This document shows, one piece after another, positions 25,096 through 33,352 of a stretch of DNA of 64,000 nt. The position numbers and the translations under genes are program-made. The notes under the pieces were generated by a model. It was not told the origin of the DNA, did not search any database, and was given only the letters and a program-made list of their open reading frames with translations. Position 1 is the stretch's first letter; the number at the start of each line of letters is the position of its first letter. Origin of the DNA: Anaerorhabdus furcosa (GTDB taxonomy: Bacteria; Bacillota_I; Bacilli_A; Erysipelotrichales; Erysipelotrichaceae); the NCBI RefSeq assembly GCF_900167375.1, contig NZ_FUWY01000007.1:62001-126000 (forward strand), in the 5' to 3' direction.

Positions 25096-25123
25096 AAGAG
25101 TTCACAGTGATGTGAACTCTTTT
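25094..25123. terminator. Bidirectional terminator between HAD and lipid kinase genes
   Basis: A perfect 13-bp stem (25094-25106 with 25111-25123) closes a 4-nt loop. It includes the stop codons of both convergent genes. Confidence 0.9.
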
Positions 25124-26001
25124 GCTGACTTGGGTATTCTTAATTGCAATGCTTTGTTTTGAAGTGTGATATGTAATTCTCGCTGCATGAAATTTTCGCC
25201 ATCGGATTGAATATGAACAGGCCGATTTACTTTTATGTGAATATCTTTTCCATGCAAGTGAGAGACTTCCTTAATGTTCTCGGTATTGCCTTTAAAGTAT
25301 TTTGGTAATAGGTACAACATTTTTACAATCGGTGTTGTATGGACAATACAAATATCAAACAGTCCATCTTGAATATCTGCGTACTTTGTGGGAGAAAACC
25401 CATTTCCATAATACTTTCCATTCATAATTGCGATAAGGATACTGCTTATTTTTGTTTCTTTTCCATCAACCGTGATTGTTGCTTCAAAAGGTTGTGGATT
25501 GAAGATGTTAACAATTGCAGCAATACCATAAAGTAGGAATTTTGGTAAAGGTGATTTCTTCAGTAATTCACACACCATATTGTTCACCCTGGCATCAAGA
25601 CCAAGTGTGGTGGTATTAAGAAATACTTTATCATTGCATAATCCATAATCAATCGAAATTGTTTTTCCTTCAATTGTTTCTTGAATGATTTCGTGAATAT
25701 CTTTGTCTTTGACTTCTAGCATTCGAAAGAAGTCATTACTTGTTCCAGCTGGAATTATAGCCATAGAACATTCCTTTTGTAATCCATTTGCGATTTCATA
25801 AGCTGTGCCATCACCACCAACACTATAGATACAGGTATCTTTTTTATATTGTTTGGTGATATCAGTAGCATGTCCCACATAATCAGTTTTAATTATTTTG
25901 TGATCAAGATGCAATGTAGAACAAAGGAATTGTATCGTTTCGATTAATTCATTTGTTTTATCCTTACATGTAAATGGATTAACGATAAAAACATGCTGCA
26001 T
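25102..26001 (-). CDS. Diacylglycerol/lipid kinase (DagK/YegS family)
   Basis: 299 residues. The catalytic loop is VGGDGTAYEIANG, the substrate region AIIPAGTSNDFFRML, and the C-terminal half ends with HIQSDGE and HITLQNKALQLRIP. These enzymes phosphorylate diacylglycerol or other lipids at the membrane and recycle head-group turnover products. The ATG at 25999-26001 stands 8 nt after GGGGAGG; a GTG three codons earlier falls inside that site and is rejected. Confidence 0.92.
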   Translation of the reverse strand: MQHVFIVNPFTCKDKTNELIETIQFLCSTLHLDHKIIKTDYVGHATDITKQYKKDTCIYSVGGDGTAYEIANGLQKECSMAIIPAGTSNDFFRMLEVKDKDIHEIIQETIEGKTISIDYGLCNDKVFLNTTTLGLDARVNNMVCELLKKSPLPKFLLYGIAAIVNIFNPQPFEATITVDGKETKISSILIAIMNGKYYGNGFSPTKYADIQDGLFDICIVHTTPIVKMLYLLPKYFKGNTENIKEVSHLHGKDIHIKVNRPVHIQSDGENFMQRELHITLQNKALQLRIPKSAKEFTSL

Positions 26002-26029
26002 TTCACTCACCTCCCCTAGATTGTGATGA

Positions 26030-27025
26030 TCAAAGATTATTTATTATTGCTTGTGTATAGTCTGTTGTTGAAGATTTACCACCAATATCTTTTGTACATT
26101 GATCAATGTTTTCTAAAGTCTTGTTGATTGCATTTCGAATTTGAGTGGCTTCTGTTTGGAATCCTAAATAGTCTAACATCATGCATGCACTTAATAGTAA
26201 TGCAGTAGGATTAGCTATATTTTTACCTGCGATATCTGGTGCTGATCCATGTACTGCTTCAAACACTGCATATTCATCATTCCATTGAGCACTTGGTAGT
26301 AAACCTAAACCACCAATTAAACCACTTGTTAAATCAGATAAGATATCACCATAAAGATTTGGCATAACAAGGATATCAAATTGTTCAGGTTTCATTACAA
26401 GTTGCATACATGCGTTATCAACAATTAAATCATTAGCTTCAATTTGTGGATACTCTTCTTTTATTTGATTGAATATCTCTAAGAATAAACCATCACTTTT
26501 TTTAAGAATGTTTGCCTTATGAACACATGTTACTTTATTGCGATGATGATCTGCAGCATATTCAAATGCAGAACGAATAATTCTTTCTGAACTTTTACGA
26601 GTAATTTTTTTGATAGCGTGTACTTCATCAGGGCTAATCACTGTTTCTTCACCGATATATAAATCTTCTGTATTTTCTCTGAAGACGATAAGATCAATAT
26701 TTTCATATCTACTTTTGATATTTGGTAAAAGTTTTGCGGGTCTTACATTCGCATACAAATCAAAAATCATACGAAGTTGAACATTTACACTTCTAAACCC
26801 TTTACCAATAGGTGTTGTTACAGGAGCTTTAAGTGCAACTTTATTTCTTTTAATTGATTCGATGGATTCATTTGGAATAAGTTCTCCACATTTTTCATAA
26901 GCAGTTTGACCAATATCATATTTTTCGAATTGTAAAGGTAGTTTACAAGCTTCTAGAATTTGAATAACTGATGAAGTGATTTCTGGCCCAATGCCATCAC
27001 CTTCAAATAGTGTTATTGTTTTCAT
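26030..27025 (-). CDS. icd: NAD(P)-dependent isocitrate dehydrogenase (short isocitrate/isopropylmalate dehydrogenase type)
   Basis: 331 residues of the beta-decarboxylating dehydrogenase family: LFEGDGIGPEI, the substrate loop GKGFRSVNVQLRMIFDLYANVRP, FRENTEDLYIGEE, VHKANILKKSDGLF, the NLYGDILSDL metal site and EAVHGSAPDIAGK. The short length and the Ser-x-Asn-x-x-x-Arg loop fit NAD-type isocitrate dehydrogenase, and the citrate synthase overlapping it (ATGA) and the divergent aconitase support isocitrate over isopropylmalate. Together they make 2-oxoglutarate, presumably for glutamate. Confidence 0.9.
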   Translation of the reverse strand: MKTITLFEGDGIGPEITSSVIQILEACKLPLQFEKYDIGQTAYEKCGELIPNESIESIKRNKVALKAPVTTPIGKGFRSVNVQLRMIFDLYANVRPAKLLPNIKSRYENIDLIVFRENTEDLYIGEETVISPDEVHAIKKITRKSSERIIRSAFEYAADHHRNKVTCVHKANILKKSDGLFLEIFNQIKEEYPQIEANDLIVDNACMQLVMKPEQFDILVMPNLYGDILSDLTSGLIGGLGLLPSAQWNDEYAVFEAVHGSAPDIAGKNIANPTALLLSACMMLDYLGFQTEATQIRNAINKTLENIDQCTKDIGGKSSTTDYTQAIINNL

Positions 27026-28347
27026 TTTATTCTCTCCTTTTTCTTTCCTACATATAAACCTGCAGGTCTAATGATTCGATTGCAGTATAGTTTTTCTTCA
27101 ATATTATGTGCTAACCAACCAACACTTCTACTTGTTACAAAGAGTGGTGAATATAAATCTTCTGGTATTTGTAACATGTCATAAATAAGTCCACTGTAGA
27201 AATCAACATTTGCACAAATATTTTTCCCTTTATTTACTTTAAAGTAACTGACAACCAATTCTTCAAAACGTTCATAAAAAGCAAGTCGCTTAGTTTCACC
27301 ACAAGCTAAAGCTAACTCTCTTGCTTGATCTTTAAGTAAGATGCAACGAGGATCAGATAGTGTATAAACAGCATGTCCAAAACCATAAATAAGACCTTGT
27401 TTATCAAAGAAATCTTTTTGATGCAAACGTGTAATAATTGTATTAATTTCATCATCACTAGCATCCTCACCGATTTCTGCAATGATGGTATCCATCATTT
27501 GTTTGCATGTTATGTTTGCACCACCATGTCGTGGACCTTTAAGTGATCCAATGGATGCGGAGAAAGCAGAGTAAATATCTGTTCCAGTTGATGCTACAAC
27601 AAGATTAGAGAATGTTGAGTTATTTCCTGAACCATGATCTGCATGCATGATTAATAATAAATCAAGAATCTTAGCTTCTTCTTTTGTAAAGTGTGAATCA
27701 GGACGAAGCAAGTGAAGAATATTTTCAGCAATACCATAGTCTTTATTTACAGGGTGAATCATTAAACTTTTATTATCGATAAAATGTGCTTTAGCTTGAT
27801 ATGAATAAATCATCATTTCTGGAAGTTTTGCGATGATTGATAATCCTTGTTTTAAAGTATTGGTAACACTTGTATCATCTGCTTTTTCATCTTCGTTATA
27901 TAAATTAAGTAAGTCTTTTTGTAATTCATTCATAATACTATTCGAAGGGCGTTTTAAAATGTTTGTAGTTAAGAAATCTTTTGGTAATTCATAACCTTGT
28001 TGAAGTTCGTGTTTGAAAAGATCCAATTCTGCTTTGTTTGGTAAATAACCAAAAAGGATTAAGAAGCAAGTTCTTTCAAAACCATCAACTTGTTCACTTT
28101 CAACTTGCTTTAGTAAATCAGCAAGTTCAATACCACGATAATATAATTCACCTTCAGCATCAATTTTTGTACCATTTTCTAGTTTTTGATAGCCAACAAC
28201 ATCGGCAATTCTAGTTAGACCAATTAATACACCAGTTCCATCTTCATTACGCAAGCCCTTTTTTACATTATATGTCGAATATAAATCATGAGAGATATCG
28301 TTATCTACAATCGATTTATCAAAGATTTCAAGTATTTTTTTGTCCAT
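27022..28347 (-). CDS. Citrate synthase
   Basis: 441 residues, longer than the usual firmicute 370 because of an N-terminal extension. Core motifs are IGLTRIADVVGYQ, LYYRGIELADL, the catalytic His regions LLIMHADHGSGNNSTF and GFGHAVYTLSDPR, and the GSLKGPRHGGAN loop. It condenses oxaloacetate and acetyl-CoA. The start is the ATG at 28345-28347 behind AGGAGG; a 30-codon upstream extension crosses the promoter region. It is first gene of a two-gene operon with icd and divergent from aconitase. Confidence 0.95.
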   Translation of the reverse strand: MDKKILEIFDKSIVDNDISHDLYSTYNVKKGLRNEDGTGVLIGLTRIADVVGYQKLENGTKIDAEGELYYRGIELADLLKQVESEQVDGFERTCFLILFGYLPNKAELDLFKHELQQGYELPKDFLTTNILKRPSNSIMNELQKDLLNLYNEDEKADDTSVTNTLKQGLSIIAKLPEMMIYSYQAKAHFIDNKSLMIHPVNKDYGIAENILHLLRPDSHFTKEEAKILDLLLIMHADHGSGNNSTFSNLVVASTGTDIYSAFSASIGSLKGPRHGGANITCKQMMDTIIAEIGEDASDDEINTIITRLHQKDFFDKQGLIYGFGHAVYTLSDPRCILLKDQARELALACGETKRLAFYERFEELVVSYFKVNKGKNICANVDFYSGLIYDMLQIPEDLYSPLFVTSRSVGWLAHNIEEKLYCNRIIRPAGLYVGKKKERIK

Positions 28348-28362
28348 AAAAAAACCTCCTAA

Positions 28363-28382
28363 TTGTGTATAGTTTAACACAA
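28363..28382. promoter_or_regulatory. Candidate operator in the citrate synthase/aconitase divergent region
   Basis: An inverted repeat TTGTGT-N8-ACACAA lies just upstream of the citrate synthase ribosome binding site. It is similar to, but two bases longer than, a Rex-type (NADH-sensing) operator; the factor is unknown. Confidence 0.4.
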
Positions 28383-28439
28383 AGTGAGATAAATGTGCAT
28401 TCTTTGGCAGGTGGAAATGGATATTTATAAAAATCATGA

Positions 28440-28445
28440 TATAAT
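28440..28445 (+). promoter_or_regulatory. -10 element for the aconitase gene
   Basis: TATAAT about 22 nt before the start codon; the -35 region is poor. Confidence 0.5.
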
Positions 28446-28467
28446 TTTTTCTAGCTGGAGGTAAATC

Positions 28468-30384
28468 ATGAAAAGTGTAGCTTATAAAATATTAGAAAAA
28501 CACCTTGTAGAAGGTCAAATGATACAGGGAGAACCAATAAAAATACATATTGATACAACCCTAACACAAGATGCAACAGGGACAATGACCTATCTGCAAC
28601 TTGAAAAAATGGGAATTGATAAGGTGAAAACAGATTGTTCTGTTAGTTATATTGATCATAATACCCTTCAAAATGGTTTTATGAATGCAGATGATCATCG
28701 TTATTTACAAACTGTGGCTGATGCTTATGGAGTTTACTATTCAAAAGCAGGGAATGGAATTTGTCACCAAGTTCAATTGGAACGATTTGATAAGCCAGGT
28801 CAAACATTACTTGGATCAGACTCTCATACACCAACGGGTGGTGCAATGGGAATGATTGCAATAGGTGCAGGTGGTTTAGATGTAGCTTGTGCAATGGCAG
28901 GAATTCCATTTTCACTAAAAATGCCAAAGATTATAAATATTAAATTAACCGGGAAATTAAAACATGGAGTTGCAGCAAAAGACATCATCTTAAAAGTACT
29001 TGAAATTTTGAGTGTAAAAGGTGGAGTTGGAAATATTTTAGAATACAGTGGTGAAGGCATTGATACACTCTCTGTACCTGAAAGAAGTACAATTACCAAC
29101 ATGGGAGCAGAACTAGGTGCTACAACCTCTCTTTTCCCATCAGATAACCAAACAAAGATATTCTTAGAGAAGCAAGGACGTGGGCAAGATTATATTGAAA
29201 TTGTAGCGGATGAAGATGCAATATATGATGAAGTCATTGAAATTAATCTTAATGAACTTGAACCATTAGTAGCGGCACCTCATTCTCCTGATAATATTGA
29301 GACGGTAACAAGTTTAGTTGGAAAGAAAGTGGATCAAATTTGTATTGGTTCATGTACAAATAGTTCATTCACTGATTTATGTACAGTTGCGAATATTTTA
29401 AAGGGAAAGAAAGTTCATTCAGATGTATCTTTATCCATTTCATTTGGTTCTAAACAAGTTTTAGAAATGCTTGCGAAATGTGGTGCACTTAATGATATTT
29501 TATCAAGTGGTGCACGTGTATTAGAAGCAACTTGTGGTCCATGTATCGGTATGGGACAATCACCTAAATCAGATGCAGTGTCACTGCGTACATTTAATCG
29601 CAACTTCTATGGACGAAGTGGTACGATGAGTGCAGGGGTATATCTAGTTTCACCAGAGGTTGCAGCTGTTTCAGCAATTGCAGGTGTTATTACAAATCCA
29701 ATGGACATAGAATTTGAAAAAGCACAGATGCCAGCGACATACATCATTGATGATTCAATGATTCTTGTTCCAACCCGTGATAAGTCAAAAGTTATTGAAA
29801 AAGGTCCCAATATTAAGGACTTACCTTCAAAAGAACCTTTATCTACAATTGATAAAAAAGTGATGATAAAAGTCGAGGACAATATAACGACTGACCATAT
29901 TATGCCAGCTGGTGCTAAAGTTTTGCCATACAGAAGCAACATTGAGAAAATTAGTGAATTCTGCTTTAGCCAAATTGATGAGAATTTCTATTCTCGTTGT
30001 AAGGCAAATGATGGGGGTATTATTGTTGCAGGTGATAATTATGGTCAAGGATCATCAAGAGAGCATGCGGCACTAGCTCCTATGTACTTAGGTATAGATG
30101 CAGTTATTGCAAAAAGCTATGCAAGAATACATCAACAAAATCTAATTAATTCTGGAATTATTCCAACAGTGTTTGAAAATCCACACGATATGGATGCAAT
30201 TGATTTATTGGATGAATTGGAATTTGTAGATGTTGCAAATTTAGAAGTGGATCAACCTCTTGTCGTTAACAATAAAACAAAAGGAACATCATTTAAAGTT
30301 TTGCATAACTTAACAAGTGAACAAATAGATACTATTAAAAATGGTGGATTACTTAATACAATAAAAAAATCAGTTATGAATTAA
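28468..30384 (+). CDS. Aconitate hydratase (short type)
   Basis: 638 residues, the compact anaerobe-type aconitase rather than the 900-residue AcnA. It has DHNTLQN, LGSDSHTPTGGAMG, the cluster cysteines in GSCTNSSFTDL and ATCGPCIGMG, and the swivel-domain active-site segment GDNYGQGSSREHAAL. It isomerises citrate to isocitrate through a labile 4Fe-4S cluster. GGAGG site. It ends tail-to-tail with the flavoprotein gene, four bases overlapping. Confidence 0.95.
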   Translation: MKSVAYKILEKHLVEGQMIQGEPIKIHIDTTLTQDATGTMTYLQLEKMGIDKVKTDCSVSYIDHNTLQNGFMNADDHRYLQTVADAYGVYYSKAGNGICHQVQLERFDKPGQTLLGSDSHTPTGGAMGMIAIGAGGLDVACAMAGIPFSLKMPKIINIKLTGKLKHGVAAKDIILKVLEILSVKGGVGNILEYSGEGIDTLSVPERSTITNMGAELGATTSLFPSDNQTKIFLEKQGRGQDYIEIVADEDAIYDEVIEINLNELEPLVAAPHSPDNIETVTSLVGKKVDQICIGSCTNSSFTDLCTVANILKGKKVHSDVSLSISFGSKQVLEMLAKCGALNDILSSGARVLEATCGPCIGMGQSPKSDAVSLRTFNRNFYGRSGTMSAGVYLVSPEVAAVSAIAGVITNPMDIEFEKAQMPATYIIDDSMILVPTRDKSKVIEKGPNIKDLPSKEPLSTIDKKVMIKVEDNITTDHIMPAGAKVLPYRSNIEKISEFCFSQIDENFYSRCKANDGGIIVAGDNYGQGSSREHAALAPMYLGIDAVIAKSYARIHQQNLINSGIIPTVFENPHDMDAIDLLDELEFVDVANLEVDQPLVVNNKTKGTSFKVLHNLTSEQIDTIKNGGLLNTIKKSVMN

Positions 30385-30396
30385 TAACTGATTTTT
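30365..30396. terminator. Bidirectional terminator inside two overlapping 3' ends
   Basis: A perfect 13-bp stem (30365-30377 with 30384-30396) closes a 6-nt loop with A and T flanks. It lies within the last codons of both the aconitase gene and the convergent flavoprotein gene. Confidence 0.9.
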
Positions 30397-31949
30397 CTTA
30401 TGAATTGTTCTGCGCAACGTAATCCATCAACAGCACTAGATACAATACCACCTGCATAGCCTGCACCTTCACCACATGGGTAGAGGTTTGGTGTACTTGT
30501 ACTTTCTAATTGGGCATTGCGTAATACACGGATTGGACTACTTGATCTTGTTTCCACACCAGTGAAGACTGCATCACCAGAAGAAAATCCAGGCATTCTT
30601 TTTTCAAAATAGGTTAATGCTTCAACCATAGCTTCATTTATCTCAGAACTAAATAACTCCTGAAGATTAGCGAATGTTGTTCCTAATGAATAGGATGGAG
30701 TGACTCCTTTTAATTCTGTTGTGACTTTGTTTTCTAAATAATCGGAAACAAGTTGAATTGGAGCTTTGTATTGTCCGTTACCTAATTGGAATGCTTTTGC
30801 TTCTAATTCGTGTTGGTAGTTAAAACCATCAAAAGGAGAATTTTTATAAAAGTCTTCTTGATGAACTTGAACAAGAAGAGCACTATTTGCGTTTTCTTGA
30901 TTACGATCATGTTCACTCATTCCATTAATCACAATCGTATTCTCATTGTTTGAACTAGAGATTACATAGCCACCAGGGCACATACAGAAACTATAAACAC
31001 CACGGCCATTATTTGCAGTATGAGTAATACGATACTCGGCAGTTTTTAGTCGAGGATGATTAGCATGGCTACCATATTGCATGTGATTGATGAAGTCTTG
31101 TTTATGCTCAACCCTTAACCCAACTGCAAAACCTTTAGGTTCAATATAAACTGATTGATTATAAAGAGATTCATATGTATCTTTAGCACTATGTCCTGCA
31201 CATAAGAAGACAGTATCTGTATCATACGTTATGCCACCTGCTTGAACACCTACAATTTGATTGTCAGATAGAATGAGATTTTCAAATTTTGTATTAAAGT
31301 GAATTTCACCACCTAATTGAATAATCTTGTTTCGAATGTTTTTTACAATACCACGAAGTTGATCTGTACCAATATGCGGATGAGCCACATAAGCGATATC
31401 TTCATCAGCACCAGCTTCGATTAATTCTTCGATTACTTTAGTAACACGAGGATCTTTGATGCGTGTTGTTAGTTTACCATCAGAAAATGTACCTGCACCA
31501 CCTTCACCAAATTGAACGTTGCTTTCAGTATTAAGAATTCCTTCATTCCAAAAAGCGTCTACATCATGTATACGGTTTTCAATTGCACTACCACGTTCAA
31601 AGATGATTGGCTTGCAACCAGCTTCTGCAAGGTATAATCCTGCAAACATGCCTGAGGGACCAAATCCTACAACAATAGGACGATGCGTTATCGGTTTATC
31701 TAGTGTAGGAAAAACATAAGGTGTAGGCTCATAGAGGCTTACATCTTTACGTTTGATATATCTTGATTCATTTTTAACATCTGCTTGGACTGTATATACA
31801 AAATGGATTTCATCTTTACGTGCATCAATAGATTCTTTATTGATTTTGAAAGAAATGATATCTTGTATTGGACAACCAATTTTTCTTGAAATTGTTTCTT
31901 TAGTGCATTCATCATCTAAGGTGCACTTGATTTGATTTATTAAAAGCAT
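30381..31949 (-). CDS. FAD-dependent dehydrogenase-like protein (COG2509 type)
   Basis: 522 residues. Dinucleotide-binding loop VVGFGPSGMFAGLYLAEAG, then ESNVQFGEGGAGTFSDGKL, PHIGTDQLRGIVKNIR, and a C-terminal second FAD loop LYPCGEGAGYAGGIVSSAVDG. The N-terminal 80 residues form the domain typical of this widespread but uncharacterised flavoprotein group. The ATG at 31949 lies 7 nt after GGGTGA; a TTG four codons earlier overlaps that site. Promoter is an extended -10 at 31965-31970. Confidence 0.9.
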   Translation of the reverse strand: MLLINQIKCTLDDECTKETISRKIGCPIQDIISFKINKESIDARKDEIHFVYTVQADVKNESRYIKRKDVSLYEPTPYVFPTLDKPITHRPIVVGFGPSGMFAGLYLAEAGCKPIIFERGSAIENRIHDVDAFWNEGILNTESNVQFGEGGAGTFSDGKLTTRIKDPRVTKVIEELIEAGADEDIAYVAHPHIGTDQLRGIVKNIRNKIIQLGGEIHFNTKFENLILSDNQIVGVQAGGITYDTDTVFLCAGHSAKDTYESLYNQSVYIEPKGFAVGLRVEHKQDFINHMQYGSHANHPRLKTAEYRITHTANNGRGVYSFCMCPGGYVISSSNNENTIVINGMSEHDRNQENANSALLVQVHQEDFYKNSPFDGFNYQHELEAKAFQLGNGQYKAPIQLVSDYLENKVTTELKGVTPSYSLGTTFANLQELFSSEINEAMVEALTYFEKRMPGFSSGDAVFTGVETRSSSPIRVLRNAQLESTSTPNLYPCGEGAGYAGGIVSSAVDGLRCAEQFIRKISY

Positions 31950-31964
31950 ATTATCACCCAAAAC

Positions 31965-31982
31965 ATTATAGCATGGTATAAT
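31965..31982. promoter_or_regulatory. Divergent pair of extended -10 promoters sharing one palindrome
   Basis: ATTATAGCATGGTATAAT reads as TGC-TATAAT leftward (31965-31970) and TGG-TATAAT rightward (31977-31982). It is symmetric but for one base pair, and serves the flavoprotein gene and the lipoprotein gene. Confidence 0.65.
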
Positions 31983-32006
31983 AACAATAGATATGGAGGA
32001 ATTTAT

Positions 32007-32498
32007 ATGAAGAAGACATTTCTAATATTATTATCGCTTATAGTATTGGGTGTTGCTGGATGTAGCAGTAAACCTGAAGAAAATAAAACTACCCCAACGC
32101 CTACCCCAGCGGTAACTTCGACTGAGAAGCCAATGGAAGGACCATCGGCAACACCAAAGCCTGAGGAAACAATGATGCCGAAAGAAGATCTTGAAATTGG
32201 AGATACTTATATTCAAGGTACATTTATCGAAAATACAGATAACTCACCTACAACTCTAACTTTTATGAAAGATGGTAATTTCACATCCAATGTGAATGCT
32301 TGTACAGGTATGGTGTTTGTTGAAGGTACTTACTTAAAGGATGGAGATACAATATCACTTTCTATTCCTGCTGAAACAGGCGTGTACTATATTGATCATG
32401 ATCAACCATTCTACCTAACAGTTGAAGGTAAAACATTAAAAGATAAAGATGATGGTGGTTTCTCATGCGCTGATGTTGGCGAATACATACCAGAGTAA
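32007..32498 (+). CDS. Lipoprotein of unknown function
   Basis: 163 residues: signal peptide with lipobox GVAGC (Cys at 19), a Thr/Pro/Glu-rich linker (about 22-62), then a compact beta-rich domain of about 100 residues with two cysteines (NACTGMVF, GFSCADVG) that could form a disulfide outside the cell. I recognise no family. Strong GGAGG site, transcribed from the right-hand half of the divergent promoter. Confidence 0.88.
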   Translation: MKKTFLILLSLIVLGVAGCSSKPEENKTTPTPTPAVTSTEKPMEGPSATPKPEETMMPKEDLEIGDTYIQGTFIENTDNSPTTLTFMKDGNFTSNVNACTGMVFVEGTYLKDGDTISLSIPAETGVYYIDHDQPFYLTVEGKTLKDKDDGGFSCADVGEYIPE

Positions 32499-32502
32499 AA
32501 AA

Positions 32503-32530
32503 ACAAAGCTATCGTAAGATAGCTTTACTT
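32503..32530. terminator. Bidirectional terminator between lipoprotein and HAD genes
   Basis: AAAGCTATC (32505-32513) pairs with GATAGCTTT (32518-32526) around a GTAA tetraloop, with an A-rich left flank. Confidence 0.82.
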
Positions 32531-33244
32531 ATGTAAAAATTCAAGGATTGTATTGTATAAATCAGTATCTCTAGAATAATCTGCAACAAAGGCGTGATCC
32601 ACAATGCCTTTGTTTTTTAATTCATTGAATGCATCTAAGTTTTCATGAGGTTGATAAACAAAGATAGGTAATCCACCGTGTTCTTTTACAAAACTCATTG
32701 CATAAGCATCAGTTAAACCATCACCAATATAGATTACATTTTCTAAATTCAAATCATCTAAATGATTCAATGCACAAATTTCTTTAATCTTATCAACTTT
32801 ACGACGATCATTCATTGCATAAGCAATACCAGTTGCTGTTTTGTTTTCATCATAGCTAAATACAGTACCATAAATTTCATCAAAATATTTCGCAACTCCT
32901 GAATGTTGTAAAGGTACTTTAAATCCAGAACTTACTAAATAGTTTTTCGTAAGATTTTTTATGTCTTCAAAATATTCAATAACACCAGGATTATAATCGT
33001 TAAGATTACCACCCATAGCAAATGTTTCATCAGTTAATGGGTAACCATACTCCTTTAAAACATTTAGGAAAGTTATATAGTAAGCATCAAAAACATCTTT
33101 GGTTGGATTCAATGCTAGCCAAGCTTTCATCTTTTCTTCGTATTCTTGAGCAGTACAACCAATTTTATCCATCAGTTCAATTTTTGGAACTGAATAAGGG
33201 GTAAGCGTTCCGTCAAAATCATAGATTACAATTTTATTCTTCAT
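32525..33244 (-). CDS. HAD-family phosphatase (SerB-like fold)
   Basis: 239 residues. Motif I is YDFDGTLTP, a helical cap follows, motif II Ser is in YLVSSGF, motif III Lys in NDRRKVDKI and motif IV YIGDGLTDAYAM. This is the phosphoserine phosphatase-like subgroup; substrate unknown. Two adjacent ATG codons exist; the second (33242-33244) is better spaced from AGGA. Confidence 0.88.
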   Translation of the reverse strand: MKNKIVIYDFDGTLTPYSVPKIELMDKIGCTAQEYEEKMKAWLALNPTKDVFDAYYITFLNVLKEYGYPLTDETFAMGGNLNDYNPGVIEYFEDIKNLTKNYLVSSGFKVPLQHSGVAKYFDEIYGTVFSYDENKTATGIAYAMNDRRKVDKIKEICALNHLDDLNLENVIYIGDGLTDAYAMSFVKEHGGLPIFVYQPHENLDAFNELKNKGIVDHAFVADYSRDTDLYNTILEFLHK

Positions 33245-33352
33245 CATCTTCCTCGCTTCTATGTAATTATTATATCGAGAAAATAAGCTTTACTCAATGA
33301 AAACATAGTCTTCCTTTTAGGAACATGCTAAAATAAAAAAGGAGATATGACT

